From Lycorma delicatula (lineage: Eukaryota; Arthropoda; Insecta; Hemiptera; Fulgoridae), in assembly GCF_047948215.1 (NCBI RefSeq), contig NC_134460.1, positions 122,029,324-122,093,323 of the forward strand: 64,000 bases of DNA, in the 5' to 3' direction. Both the position numbers and the translations under genes were made by a program. Below are positions 23,381 through 34,639 of the stretch, piece after piece (the first letter of the stretch is position 1; every line of letters starts with the position of its first letter). The notes beneath the pieces were generated by a model. The model searched no databases. It was not told where the DNA came from and saw only the letters and a program-made list of their open reading frames with translations.

Positions 23381-24479
23381 ATTTCTGTGCAAATACCTCC
23401 AAATACCGACTGATTTGGAAGAATAAATGTGCAAACAATTGCACATTTTCTAATTAGCCTAAAGCTGTATGGGCTTATTACAACAAGCCTCAAAAATATC
23501 ATCAGGCTGATTAGAAATTGGTAGATAATTTTTCAATTTTCCGGGCGCATTGCAAACCAAGCTCTTTACAATAATCGTGATTTTTCAATTCGCCTACGAC
23601 CCAAAAATTGCATTCTAACTTAATACAATTAAGATAAAAATCAGAAGAATTAAATAAATTTATGTTAAAAGTTTAATTAAAATCGGTTTTGCTGTTCTTA
23701 CGTAATGTTAGAACGGACAGATAGAAATAAATTAAAATAATGAATTTCACTTAATTCAGATTTGTTCGGAACGTTACGGCATCTTGAATAACAAATTAAA
23801 CAATTTTTTTCGGGTAAAGATTACATTTTTTTCTATAAACTTCAAGTTACATTTCTTTTAATGTATTATGATATATTACTGCAGAGTTAACAAGTGCGAG
23901 ACAGTTTTTGATGAAAAGTTCCTGTTTATAATAGGTTAGGTCAGGATCCCCGTTAACTAAAACGTCTTTTATAGAAATAAGTATGAAGAAAAAATATATA
24001 AGATTATATAGGGATGGTAGGTTTCCGGCCGATCCAGGTGGATTTTGTCTTTGAACTCATAAGACGCTTCCGGGTGCAGAGTGCTCAGAGGGACGGTCCA
24101 AGTTCCTCCCTCCCCGACCGTCGCGTTCTTCACTCTTTAACTGTGGATTTATTCATCGCTTCACACGTTAAACTTAATCCTGATCATCGCCAAAATAATC
24201 AATAGTGACTCACTAAATCTTTTTTAATAGTTTATAAACCAACATTTTATTCTAAACTTGTTTGTAACTGATGTTAAAATATAAATGCATCTGATCGACA
24301 CTATTCAGAATTTATAATGTTTAAATCTATAAAAAAATTATTATTTTTTTTAAAATGTAAATGAATTATATATATATATATATAAACTATTTTTATCCGT
24401 AGACAAAAGCTGGCAATGATAATGCTGTACTTTTTTGGTATGTGCATAAAGCTTAAAATTTAACACATCACACTCACAG
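23381..24479. other. AT-rich sequence, nothing assigned
   Basis: A GC-balanced patch at 24014-24190 is open in one frame but has no family resemblance. There is a short TA run near 24366-24385. Confidence 0.4.
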
Positions 24480-25135
24480 TTTAAAATTAATTCTTTTTAT
24501 TTCTTCTCGCCTATTAATTTCGTTCTTCTTCTTCCCTTTCTTTCTCATTCTACTAATCTTTTCAATGCAGTCGTTAAGACCCTGTTATAGACGAAATCAT
24601 TTGCTTAGTATACCTGTTTTTACTCATCCTGACGAGATGGCCAAAGAGTATTTTTCATTGTAACCGTTGTTTTTTACTATATTTCATTGTTGCTTTTAAG
24701 TTAAATGTTTCTATCTTTCAAAGGACTTAATATCTTTTTAATTATTCTCCTTTCTTTCTTTTCTATATTTTGCCATACTTATGTTCAGGTTTTAGTCGTC
24801 ACACGCATATTATAACTGTCGGATTTTATTACTCATTATAATGTCTGATTTTCAGGTTTTTTAATAAGTATTTTTTATTCCATCTATTCCGTAGGTTTTT
24901 TTTATTCCGTAAAATTTTTCTCTTTTTGAAACTCTACATTGTACTTCTGTATTTTCTAATCCATTTTTCTGTATAAGATTACCTAGATATCTTATTTCTT
25001 TGATTATAATTTTCCTGTTTCTGTTTGTCTGTATTTTGGTGTTTTAATGTTTGTCATTATTTCTGTCTTCTCAACTGATATTTTTAGATCGATTTTACCA
25101 GCTGTTGTATAAAGAAATTATTTATTTAGTTTATT
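24480..25135 (-). pseudogene. Degenerate LINE reverse-transcriptase C-terminal region
   Basis: On the minus strand, with many stops and shifts: LYTTAGKIDLKISVEKTEIM near 25110-25050, then EIRYLGNLIQKNGLENTEVQ, and near 24660-24600 FGHLVRMSKNRYTKQM. The order (LKIS..KTEIM, then YLG..I, then GHLVRM) is that of the region after the catalytic domain in insect APE-type LINEs. It is not the same family as the LINE at 45534, whose equivalent reads GHILRHPGIVAL. It is old and non-functional. Confidence 0.6.
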
Positions 25136-25399
25136 TTATTTTTTATCGAGGGGCGTTGCTAGCGCCCTCTCTGGCCAGTATAACAACTAGAGAAAGAGGC
25201 GGTGACGCTACCTCTATAATCTTTGAAATAGGGTTTTTTTGACACCTTCCGTACTTTAAAATTTATTTTATTAAATATATAAGAATGATTTTGGATATTT
25301 GAATTCTGTAAGAATTCTAAATTAAAATGTAATTTTATTCGCAAAACAGTATTTTGAGCATTCTTGTGTTTTTTTTTGTTTTTTTTTTTATTGGAGCTG
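25136..25399. other. Unassigned, AT-rich
   Basis: 25150-25215 contains a GC-richer piece (GGGGCGTTGCTAGCGCC ... GAGGCGGTGACGC). No relative was seen. Confidence 0.35.
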
Positions 25400-26014
25400 A
25401 TCAAAGTTCATTTTGACCATCCCTGAATCCATTTTGATTAGTTTCGGTGTGACGTCTGTACTTACGTATGTATATCGCATAATTCAAAAACGATTACCCG
25501 TAGGATGTTGAAATTTTGGATTTAGGACTGTTATAACATCTTGTTGTGCACCTCGCCTTTTGATTGCAATCGACTGAACCGAAAGTGTCCAAAGAAGCTA
25601 AAATTCCAAAACATTTGTATTTTAAAATTTTTCTTAACTGTAGTAATAAGCCCTCATTGAGAACAGTTCAACGATATATCATATGTGGTACTTATTTTCA
25701 TTGGTTCCAGAGTTTTAACCAAATAGAATTTTAATTAATGAAATATTTGGATTTTACAAAGAGAAGACACATCGTTCGAATCAGACTTCAACTCCTATTT
25801 TTTTTAACTTTTTTTTTAATTTAAATATATTGATGTATTAATAAAATTATTAACTTCTGATGGTAAAATTTTTTTGCGATAAATAATAATTCAATAATAA
25901 CAATAAAAAAAAAAGAAAAAAATATCAGAAGTTATTAATGAAATAAAAATTTATGTACTTTTCATTCTAAAAAAATGTGTATATGTAATTTAATAGGCGT
26001 ACAAGGAAGTCATA
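25400..26014 (+). repeat. Unclassified interspersed repeat Y, copy 1
   Basis: Landmarks in order: GACCATCCCTGAATCCATTT, AAAAACGATTACCCGTAGGA, TTGTGCACCTCGCCTTTTGA, TGTCCAAAGAAGC, AAGCCCTCATTGAGAACAGT, GGTACTTATTTTCATTGGTT, then an AT-rich right part ending in TAATAGGCGTACAAGGAAGT. Opposite-strand copies lie at 27530-28125 and 48030-48712, and an end fragment at about 37150-37210. No open frame. Several copies carry ACAAGGAAGT-type motifs at their ends, which may be remnants of terminal repeats. Confidence 0.75.
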
Positions 26015-27348
26015 GGAAATCCACAACAGATTTTTTGCGTAGAATTGAAGATTGAATTGTCCATAGAGTTCCATGTTTATATGAAGTCATATTTCCTCCT
26101 AAATAATCTTTTTTTTTTAAAGAAATGAATGATGAATAATTTTGTTTTAATTATACTAAAATTTCTATATCTAGTTAGAAAAATAAATTTTTAATGTAAA
26201 TAAGTTTTAGTTATAAACCAATAAATGGTTCATTTATTTATTTACATATTATGATCGTAATAAATTTGGAGTTTCTTTTGCTGATTTTGTAAAAAAACAT
26301 TATCTGTATAAATTATTTTGAATGAAAATAGAAATGAATGAATCAGTCATCTTTAATGTGATATATTTGGACAGAAGGTAAACAGCAGGAGGTTGTTGTT
26401 ACTGGGTGTTGACTAGTATCAAATGTCTCCTTCCTTATTTCTTCTTTTATTTTTTTTTTTTGGTAGTTAACAGCGGTCAGTTTTGTTATTTCAATCACCA
26501 TAATTCAGGAAAAAATGTCAGTCTTTGTTGTTCTCAAGCAAATATATAATTCCTTATCCCATTTCATAACTAGTAAAGAATTTTGCTTTAGTAAGTCCAA
26601 TACTGTTAAAATAAAAACTCGTAAAACAGCAGAAAAGGTAATTTATTTAAATTACGGAATTTATTTAAAGATAACATTTTGATTTATTTCTTAAAATAAA
26701 ATAAAGGAAATAAAGATAAAGTTGAAAATTATTGTTGCCGGCATTAATTTACTTATTTCCTTACTTATTTACCAGTATTTTCTTATCAAGATAAACCTAA
26801 TAAAAAATACGTTTGATAATGATTTGTTAATCTATGAAACGATAAAGTACATACCTTTAAAAAAATTATAATAAGACTGATTTAAAAAAAAGTTATTTAA
26901 AATGTTATGATGTTTTTAAGTTCAACTTTAAAAATTCAGCATGAAATTAAAAACTTATCATTCACTAATCCTTGGCACTGACATCGGAGTCTTGAAATTT
27001 AAGAAAAAAATTTAAAAGTTTTTTTTTTAGTTTTAGCGCAGTTTTTGTTAAAGCCAATTTTTATAAGTATTTTTATGAGTTAATAAGTATTTTATTTTTT
27101 AATAATTAATTTTATTTGTAATTTTTCTTTTAAGAGATCGCTAACAAGTGGTAGCTCAGGCTGTCTTGAATATTATTGAATTCTTTCAAGCGGTTTTCTA
27201 ACGAATTTTTTTTAACTTTCGCGCGAAAATATTTTGCGCGAATTTGTCATTTTGTCTTAATGACATCAGTCGACTTATCATTATTCTATAATAATTTAAT
27301 GTTAAGTGATTTTAAAGGCAAATAAGAACGAACAACAGCCTCAAACAG
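26015..27348. other. AT-rich sequence, nothing assigned
   Basis: No open frame, repeat or RNA-like fold was recognised. Confidence 0.5.
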
Positions 27349-27354
27349 TTTATA

Positions 27355-27411
<57 letters not shown>
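27349..27411. repeat. (TA)n microsatellite
   Basis: About 30 TA dinucleotides with one TG interruption near 27360. Just after it, 27420-27515 holds two imperfect copies of a GTGAATGTCGACA-like segment (CCCGGTGAATGTCGACACAT and GCCGGTATATGTCGTCAAAC). Confidence 0.95.
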
Positions 27412-27529
27412 TGTGAAAGACCGGTATCAGACAAATGTCGATATTTCCCGGTGAATGTCGACACATACCAAATACGTCGGTGAAAGATCAAAATATTTGC
27501 CGGTATATGTCGTCAAACAGAGATAAGAG

Positions 27530-28125
27530 ATCTTTTTTCTTATTGTTATTGAATTATTTATTGTAAAAATGTTTTATAATCAGATTGAGTAATTATTAAT
27601 AAATCAGTCATATTTAAATTAAAAAAAAAGTTAAAAACAAAATAGGAGATGAAGTCTGATGGGAACTGATGTGCCTTTCCCGTGTAAGATCCAAATATTT
27701 CATTAATTAAATTAAATTTTATTTGACTATAACTTTGGAACCAATGAAAATAAGTACCACTTTATGATATAGCGTTGAAAAGATCTCAATGAGGGCTTAT
27801 TACTGCAGTTAAGAAAAAGCCCAAAATCCAATTTTTTTTATTTTGGGCTTCTTTGGACACTATTGGTCCACTCGATTGCAGTCAAAAGCGGAGCTGCATA
27901 ATTAGATATCACAACAGTCCTAAGTCCAGAATTTCAACATCCTACGGCTAATGGTTTTTTAGTTATGCGAGATACATACGTACGTACGTACGTACAGAGT
28001 TATGCCGAAACTAGTCAAAATGGGCTGAGGGTGATCAAAATAGATATTTCTGTTGAAATCTGAAAACCGAAATATTTCGCGATCACAATACTTCCTTTAT
28101 TTCGTACAAGGAAGTAAAAAAGAAG
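27530..28125 (-). repeat. Repeat Y, copy 2 (reverse)
   Basis: The reverse complement follows copy 1: CCGTAGGATGTTGAAATTCT, then AGCTCCGCTTTTGACTGCAA, TGTCCAAAGAAGCCC, CCCTCATTGAGATCTTTTCA and GGTACTTATTTTCATTGG. The right end reads TACTTCCTTTATTTCGTACA then AGGAAGTAAAA. Confidence 0.75.
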
Positions 28126-28157
28126 TTTAAATCTAAGACAAATATAAACTATATAAG

Positions 28158-28547
28158 TTAAGATAAGTTTTAGCCCTTATCCAAAGAATAGTAGGAACTT
28201 CAAACGAATTAGATGTTTTACCTAATAAGAAGGTTATAGCGATATTTTGTTTTCTTCGAGAAAGCCACCCCATTTCCACCCCGATGATCCGATTTTGGCC
28301 GTTAACGAACTCTGCCTAGATTTTGGATAGAGTTATTTTTAGAAAGCAATTTGAAAGTGATTGGCCCAAAATTGCGGCAGTTACCGTGTCCACAAGAAAG
28401 TGAAATATATATGTATATATAAACTTTTGAGCTGACGGTGGTTTTTGGATCTGGGGGATATGAGACGCGAAGATATATCGAAATTTTCCGGAAGTCGAAT
28501 CATGGTACCCGTTACAGTAGGTAGCTTTCTTATGAAATCTACCTAAC
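28158..28547 (+). repeat. Repeat X, 5'-truncated copy
   Basis: Begins at TTTTAGCCCTTATCCAAAGA, followed by ATAGTAGGAACTTCAAACG, AAAGCCACCCCATTTCCACC, CGTTAACGAACTCTG and TAGCTTTCTTATGAAATCTA at its end. It abuts the foldback element at 28550 and appears to have cut off that element's outer left end. Confidence 0.75.
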
Positions 28548-30029
28548 AGGTAAGTCACTATATTCCTATTATCAAAATCTGTTATTAATTTAGAATTTTC
28601 TTTTAAAAAAAAATACATCTTAAATATATGTAATAGACAATAGATAATACACTGTTTAAGCGTTCCATATAATAAGCAAATAAAAGAAAAATTTGTTACA
28701 AAATTCTTACCGGCCCGATTTCATTTATATGTAATATATATCACATATAAATGATATGTAATTATGATTTATGATTATGAATAATCACAATTTTTATGAT
28801 TATTCGTTTAAGAAATGAAATTGGGCCGGTAAGAGCTTTGTAACAATTTTTTCTTTTTTTTTGCTTATTTCATGGAACGCTTAAACATTGTTTATTATCT
28901 ATTATTGTAGATTTATTGTCCAGTACATATATTTAACATGTATTTTGTTCAAAGAAAATTCTAAATTAATAACAGATTTTGATAATAGAAATGTAGTGTC
29001 TTACCTTTTTGATATCAGTATCGTTTTGTTAAAAACGTCGTATCGTTTTGTTTATTTATTAATTTCTCAAAATGGTACCTCTGATATGTTAGATAAATTA
29101 ATTAATTAACAATTAATATAATCCACCTTACCAGCACGTTAATACGTTCTCTAGATTTTTCGGCTTACTTGGTTCAAAATGAATAAAATATATTGAATGA
29201 ATATAATTAAATTGATAAATACATAAAATTTAACGTGGAAATAGAAATTAATAATTGTTTGAACTTTTTGGATATAAAAATACATAGTAATAAAATAGAT
29301 ATAAAATTAAATAAAATACATATATAATAAAATAAAATTAGAAATATATCGTAAAGACACAATGAATAACACAATAATTAACTACCATTCATTTCATCCA
29401 TGGTCCCAAAAGATGGCAGTTTTTAACTATTGTTATATAGAACCACAAAATACCTCAAACATGATAAAACTTCCTTAAATAAAGAAATATAAATAATTAA
29501 AAACATTGCTTTACGGAATAATTAAAACATTGCTTAACGATTATAATGTCGGTACTATAAACAAATAATATAATAAAATAAATAACAAAATTAATATAAA
29601 TAACGATACAAAATTATTACTTATTATTATTACCTGATAAAAAGGATAAAATATACATAAAAAATGAATATACACCTTTTAGCAAAAAATATGTATAAAA
29701 AATGGCTTAACACTTGCATATGTTATTAATAACAAATTATTTAAATATATTAATAATAATTTTAAAAAAAAATCATATGATAATGATTCCAAATTTGATA
29801 AACTGGGAGTATACAGTCTTGTTTGTAATGATTGCGACTTGATATACGTGGGTATGACCAATTGCAAATTTTCCACACGTGCTAAAGAGCATATAAATAG
29901 CATTAAAAATAATAAACCAGAAAACTCTAACTTTGCCAAACATATAATAGAATACGTTCACACATACAATCATAATAATTTCATGAAAATCTTAGATATT
30001 TCTTACAAATATTATATTATAATACTTCT

Positions 30030-31149
30030 AATTTGGAAAAATATCGTATATCCCTCGTAACAGCTTTTTGGACATCTTGTGTTGTTTGAAAATGGTGTCC
30101 CTTGACCGCCATTTTGACTCTTGGAAATAGAAAAAAGTCGCACGGAGCGATATCTGGTGAATAAGGTGGCTGTGGTAGTACTGAAATTTGTTTTGAGGTT
30201 AAAAATTGCTGTACTGACAGAGCAGTATGGGATGGCGCATTATCGTGATGCAGAATCCAATTATCAGCAATGCTGGCACGGACACGAAGAACTCGTTTAC
30301 GAAGTCTTTCTAAAATTTCTTTGCAGAAATATTGGTTAACTGTTTGTCCAGGAGGCACCCACTCTTTATGAACAATTCCCTTGGAATCGAAGAAGCACAC
30401 AAGCATGCATTTCACTTTTGACTTTGACATGCGAGCTTTTTTTTGGTCTGGGTGATCCCTTCGAGCACCATTGCGAACTTTGGCGTTTTGTCTCTGGATC
30501 GTATTGAAAAAACCAACCATCATCAGCAGTGATAACACGGCTCAACAAATCTGGATTGATTTCCGTTTGCTCTAACAGATCGGCTGCCACATTTTTCCGT
30601 GTTTCTCGCTGTTGTGTGAGATTTTTGGGGACCATTTTTGCACAAATCTTTCTCATACCAAGATCTTCTGTTAATATTAGACGAACCGTTTCTCGATTGA
30701 TGTTGAGTTCTTCTGCAATCATTTTCACGGATAATCTTCGATCAGATCGTACGATTTCACGCACCCTTGACATCTGTCCGTGAGGTTGATGGTCGTCCAC
30801 TGCGGTCTTCATCTTCAACATTCGTTCTGCCTTCACTAAAAGCCTCTCCTCTCTTCTCTCCAAAAGCCTTCTGAAGCTTACCATAAGTTGTCGCGTTTTC
30901 ACCCAATTTAACGCAAAAAGAAATGGCATACCGTTGCGCAATATTTTGCGGTTTCATTTCTGTGATGAGAGACACGAACACGTGTTCACTTATTACAGCA
31001 CAACTCACGACTGAGCAGTTGCATCAATGTGCCGCTTGGACTAGAAGTAGCTTATAGACCAAGGTCAAAGATGGTGTGCCTACGCAAGCTGCAGGATTGC
31101 CACATCTTGCAAAGAAAAATCAGTCTCATTACTTTATTGTCGCACCTCG
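30030..31149 (-). mobile_element. Mariner with broken but catalytically complete transposase, 3'-truncated
   Basis: The right end (the element's 5' end) is CGAGGTGCGACAATAAAG read on the minus strand, with TA outside. The transposase lies in three frames: 31008-30760 (MKPQNIAQRYAISFCVKLGE, first HTH, ending SGRPSTS), 30780-30470 (MSRVREIVRSDRRLSVKMIA ... DDGWFFQYDPETKRQSSQW) and 30500-30017 (RMSKSKVKCMLVCFFDSKGI ... ILHHDNAPSHT ... QPPYSPDIAPCDFFLFPRVK). Two frameshifts, near 30770 and 30480, separate them. All three catalytic aspartates are present in the pieces, with the usual 34-residue spacing in the last pair. The far end stops in coding sequence around 30030 without an inverted repeat. 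Confidence 0.88.
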
Positions 31150-31251
31150 TATATATATATGTAATAAAAATTTAACTAACAAACAAACATTTTTTAAAGG
31201 CAATATACTATTTAGAAACATATTAAATATAAAGAAATAGTAATTTAATCT

Positions 31252-31290
31252 AAATGGAACCATGCTATCTTTGATAGCATGGTTCCATTT
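31252..31290. other. Perfect 18-bp hairpin inside the Penelope-like element
   Basis: 31252-31269 and 31273-31290 are exact reverse complements around a TTT loop (core GGAACCATGCTATC / GATAGCATGGTTCC). Part of the right arm (ATGGTTCCATTTGATTTCAT) is repeated again downstream near 31307. Its role is unknown. Confidence 0.85.
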
Positions 31291-31420
31291 GATTTCATGG
31301 TTGATATATGGTTCCATTTGATTTCATTTTAATCCACCAGAGTATATGTACATTCCTTCAATATACTAGTAGTAGTACTATGATTTCTAAACTTTTACTT
31401 TAATGCATTAATTTTAACTC

Positions 31421-31448
31421 CTGATGATGGCTTCCAAGTAAGCCGAAA
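31421..31448 (+). other. Hammerhead-ribozyme-like core in the PLE end (tentative)
   Basis: CTGATGA (31421-31427) is followed, after one extra T, by a five-pair stem GGCTT/AAGCC with a six-base loop, and then GAAA (31445-31448). This order (CUGAUGA, stem II, GAAA) is the hammerhead core, and hammerhead motifs are known in PLE ends. Against it: the extra T spoils the first stem-II pair, no good stem I is visible, and stem III is at best three pairs. The same bases may instead be the coding tail of the PLE protein (PDDG). Confidence 0.25.
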
Positions 31449-31916
31449 GATCTAGAGAACGTATCAACGTGCTGGTAAGGTGGATTATATTAATTGTTAA
31501 TTTATTTAATTTTATTTATGTTACCGAAGTTTTTGTTTTTTGAGCTGAAGAAATGATATCTGCGAGACTCTTACCGTACGGTTTACAATTTCATTTAATT
31601 TTTTTATATATATTGTTCGTTAAAAAAATCTTTCACTTAAATTATCTGAAAAAATTAACAACGGGACTATCAGAGGATCTAAACTCACAAAATAAAAAAA
31701 AAAAGAATTATCAAGATCGTTCTAGAGTAAGCCTCGAATTTACATTTTGCTTTATTTATGCATAGAGGTTTTATTAAGGCCTTCTTTTTTATAGAAGTCT
31801 TTTAAACATGTAGCACAAATTTAATACTTTTTTAATTACATATCTCTAAATTTAAATACCTAAAAAACGAAGTAAAAATTACTTTAAATACAAATATTAG
31901 GACTCTTTTTTTCTTT

Positions 31917-32175
31917 TTAGCCTCCGGAACCACCGTAAGGTATTACTTCAGAGGATGAATGAGGATGGTATGTAAGAGTGTAAATGAAATGTAGTTCTGT
32001 ACATTCCCAGGTCGACTATTCCTGAGGTGTGAGGTTAATTGAAAACCAACCACCAAAGAACACCGGTATCCACGATCTAGTATTCAAATCCGTATAAAAG
32101 TAACTCTGCCTTTACTAGGATTTAAAAGTTAGAACTCTCAACTTCGAAATCAGCTGATTTGCAAATATTCGGGCT
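31917..32175 (-). repeat. SINE family B (subtype 1)
   Basis: On the minus strand: head with AAATCAGCTGATTTCGAAG and GAGAGTTCTAACTTTTAAAT (decayed box B), the body CTAGATCGTGGATACCGGTG, and the tail CATCCTCTGAAGTAATACCT, TACGGTGGTTCCGGAGGCTA with a short A-rich end. Confidence 0.85.
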
Positions 32176-33399
32176 ATTTCAACAAAAAACTACTCTTAAA
32201 GAAATAGAAAGAAGTACTTTCTATTTTCGTGATACGATTATGTCTAGCTTGACAATGAATGGATATAGAAGGATAAAAAATACCGGCAATAAATCGTACA
32301 CCTTTTCTCTGAACCCTAAATGAAATCGCCGGAATACATAACCGAATTGACATAGCCTATTAATATAATAAAATCTAATTAGTATGAGAATGTGATGTAA
32401 GTCTAAAAAAAAAGGGAAAAATATATTTTGTCGCCTTCCTGTACCGGTGTTTGTGTAAGACTAAATACCGTCAGAAAGTACCGAATCCGTTTAAGAGGCT
32501 CTAAATTACGTGGATAAGAGATAAATATCAAAAATTACAACAAAAAAAACTGCCAAAAAAACCGTTGCAGACAAACACATTGCTCTTTAATACAGAATAA
32601 TTACTAATATAGGATAATTAAAGAGCATGCGGGTGAAAATTTTGTTTGTAGTACTTGAGTTGCTACGTGGAACAAACATACTGTCGCGTGTTTTGAAGGC
32701 TCGATCTGGATATTGAGAGGTTGACAATTTAAAATGTTTACATAATTACAGTTTATTGGTTTAAAATGTTCATAATTACAACCAGACAAATTAATAATAA
32801 TAACAATGGTGATAAATACAATAATAATAATAATAATAATAACAAGTGACAGTGAAAACAGTTAATAAAAAATAGTAAATACACAAATATTGATATAGTA
32901 ATTACAACCATAATAATATAGTACTAGTAATAGTAGTAAACGATATTAATAGAACATGTCAATAACAACACATCAAATAATTAATACATAATATGGTACA
33001 TGACATAATAGATAATATAATCAAAGTAAATATGACATAAAAACAGAGCGTAATCAACAAAGAATAACAATCAAGACATTACACATCAAATAGTGATAAA
33101 TGTCATTAGTAAATAATAAATGAAGATTACACACAAGACAGAGTTAAAAATAAATAATCGTTCAGAATTTATTCCGCGTAGATAAATATTAAACTAGACC
33201 CATTAACAAAAAAAAACCGCTAATTTTAACCCTTTCTAACCACTAGTCTTGTATTAACAAAAACGTATGGTGTTCACTTGCAAATACCTTTGCTATCTAC
33301 CCTAATAGTTTATGAATGAAATCTATTACATTATTTCTTTCACTTTTACACTGATAGTTTTACTGCAATTCACCGATAGTATTTATTTTTACTGAAATT
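32176..33399. other. AT-rich sequence with a short (AAT)n run
   Basis: 32575-32700 shares ATATAGGATAATTAAAGAGC with 19010-19045 and continues with GAGTTGCTACGTGGAACAAA, similar to part of repeat W. An (AAT)n-like run sits at 32820-32842. The strand is notably A-rich and G-poor between 32800 and 33180. Confidence 0.4.
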
Positions 33400-33780
33400 A
33401 TTAGTGACGTCATCTTACTCGTATCGAACTGGATTCAATACTCTCCTCGCTGGACTGACGTCTCGCACTCTTGTCTCTTAGACTCATACTCGTGACGCTT
33501 CTCGCTGGACCTTCGTTGTAACGTCTCGCTGGAGTGGTTCGCAGAACTCCGCCGAACCCACATAACTCGCAGCCTTTCCTCGTAGAACTGCCCTTGCGCG
33601 ACCGACGCCTATCGTCTCACAGACTGGTTCTAATAGAACTCCGCTGAACCTACACAACTCGCAGCCTCTCCTCGCTGGACTGACGTAGTAACGTCTCACA
33701 GAACAGAACTGATTTTTAGCTGGTCTTTCAGAGCGATTTATACTGCTAGCCTCTTCACCTGTCGGACCGGACCCAAGTCG
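33400..33780. repeat. GC-rich imperfect tandem block
   Basis: A GC-balanced island in AT-rich DNA. Units at 33535-33624 and 33625-33706 match over TGGTTC, AGAACTCCGC, GAACC, ACTCGCAGCCT and TCCTCG at a 90-base offset. Smaller CTCGCTGGACTGACGT motifs recur at 33449, 33500 and 33672. The minus strand is open for 71 codons here but that frame has no family resemblance. It could be the end of an LTR or satellite-like element. Confidence 0.55.
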
Positions 33781-34639
33781 AAGCGTGAGAACAGTTGACC
33801 GAGGCTTTTGTTTCCATGAATTCCACCTGGGCTCTTCTCACCGTATAACAGATGTTTATTATTTGTCAGCAGGCAGTATAACAAAAGACGATTGTAAAAC
33901 GGACCTACTCTTTACAAAGGGTTCTCCTTTTAGTCCCTTTCTGGATTCCTTCAATAGTTATATTAATACTTTCATTACGTTCATATTAATTGATAGGAAT
34001 CTGTTACTCAGGCCCGGTGTACCGGACTTGTTACAATACATAAAATATATACGTACCCCCTAAATACATTACACTCCTTTTTTGGGAAACAAATATTTCA
34101 AGAATACATGGAGTTTTATTAATGTCATTAACAAAATGAAAATATACAGATCACATTAATAAATGAAAATCGGAAGATTGGTTGCGAAAATATAACAACA
34201 TTCCCGAATAAGTGTACCTGATGCATACAAAAGTTAGCTTTCACCTGCTAACAAATACCCCGTTTGAATTTTGAAAATTGGATAATTATTTGCAAAAATA
34301 TTATAAAAGCACTCCATTGCTCCTCCCGAAACGGCACCGCAGCGGCAACCCGTTTGTTACGAGTTGATGTGATGATTGGTATCACCTCACACGAGTTGTT
34401 TGCATCACCTCACCGCTCTATTCTCACAGTCCCCGCAGGAAGCCCATTATTATTATTAAACAGAACTTTTTTTAAATTTATTTTGTTTCATTTAACGTAA
34501 ATTTAATACTATTATTATTGTAATATTAGTCATTCGATTGATTCGAATCATTCAGTTCAAACCCAGCTCACACAGTGACATAGGCTCACAGTTCATTAAT
34601 CCAAAATTTATTAAAGGTTGTGCTTCAACCGGCAAATCT
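33781..34639. other. Unassigned, moderately GC
   Basis: Open frames at 33785-34063 and 34264-34500 show no recognisable domain. Composition suggests this and the tandem block may belong to one unrecognised element. Confidence 0.35.

Larger units (their letters stand above)
29106..31500 (+). mobile_element. Penelope-like retroelement with inverted 67-base ends, split by mariner
   Basis: PLEs carry a reverse transcriptase and a GIY-YIG endonuclease in one protein. With stops and shifts the plus strand reads NNCLNFLDIKIH near 29250, then RKDTMNNTIINYHSFHPWSQ and KMAVFN from 29353 (the region after the catalytic RT core), and from about 29803 the GIY-YIG domain: LGVYSLVCNDCDLIYVGMTN, then CKFSTRAKEHINSIKNN and NFAKHIIEYVH. 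The RT catalytic core and N-terminus are missing, so it is 5'-truncated. The terminal 67 bases (29106-29172 and 31434-31500) are inverted copies with two differences. A mariner splits it just after the GIY-YIG region. The assignment is secure; activity is ruled out. Confidence 0.85.
28550..31610. mobile_element. Foldback element F, copy 2, split by a Penelope-like element
   Basis: 28550-29040 matches copy 1 from inside its left arm through the centre: CTTACCGGCCCGATTTCATT and its mirror GAAATGAAATTGGGCCGGTA, then GATATCAGTATCGTTTTGTT. The outermost right arm resumes at about 31530 with AAGTTTTTGTTTTTTGAGCT, GAAGAAATGATATCTGCGAG and CTTACCGTACGGTTTACA. Everything between (29106-31500) is the Penelope-like element. 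The 65 bases 29041-29105 are not explained by either. Confidence 0.8.

Noticed and set aside
24014..24205. A 63-codon frame in a GC-balanced patch
   Set aside because: No family resemblance or splice sites; length is compatible with chance in that composition.
25400..28125. A CRISPR-like or satellite array formed by the repeat Y copies
   Set aside because: Units are 600-700 bases, few, and in opposite orientations; there is no short regular spacing.
33484..33699. A 71-codon Arg/Cys-rich minus-strand frame as a peptide gene
   Set aside because: It follows the 90-base tandem repeat, which is a multiple of three, so the open frame is explained by repetition.
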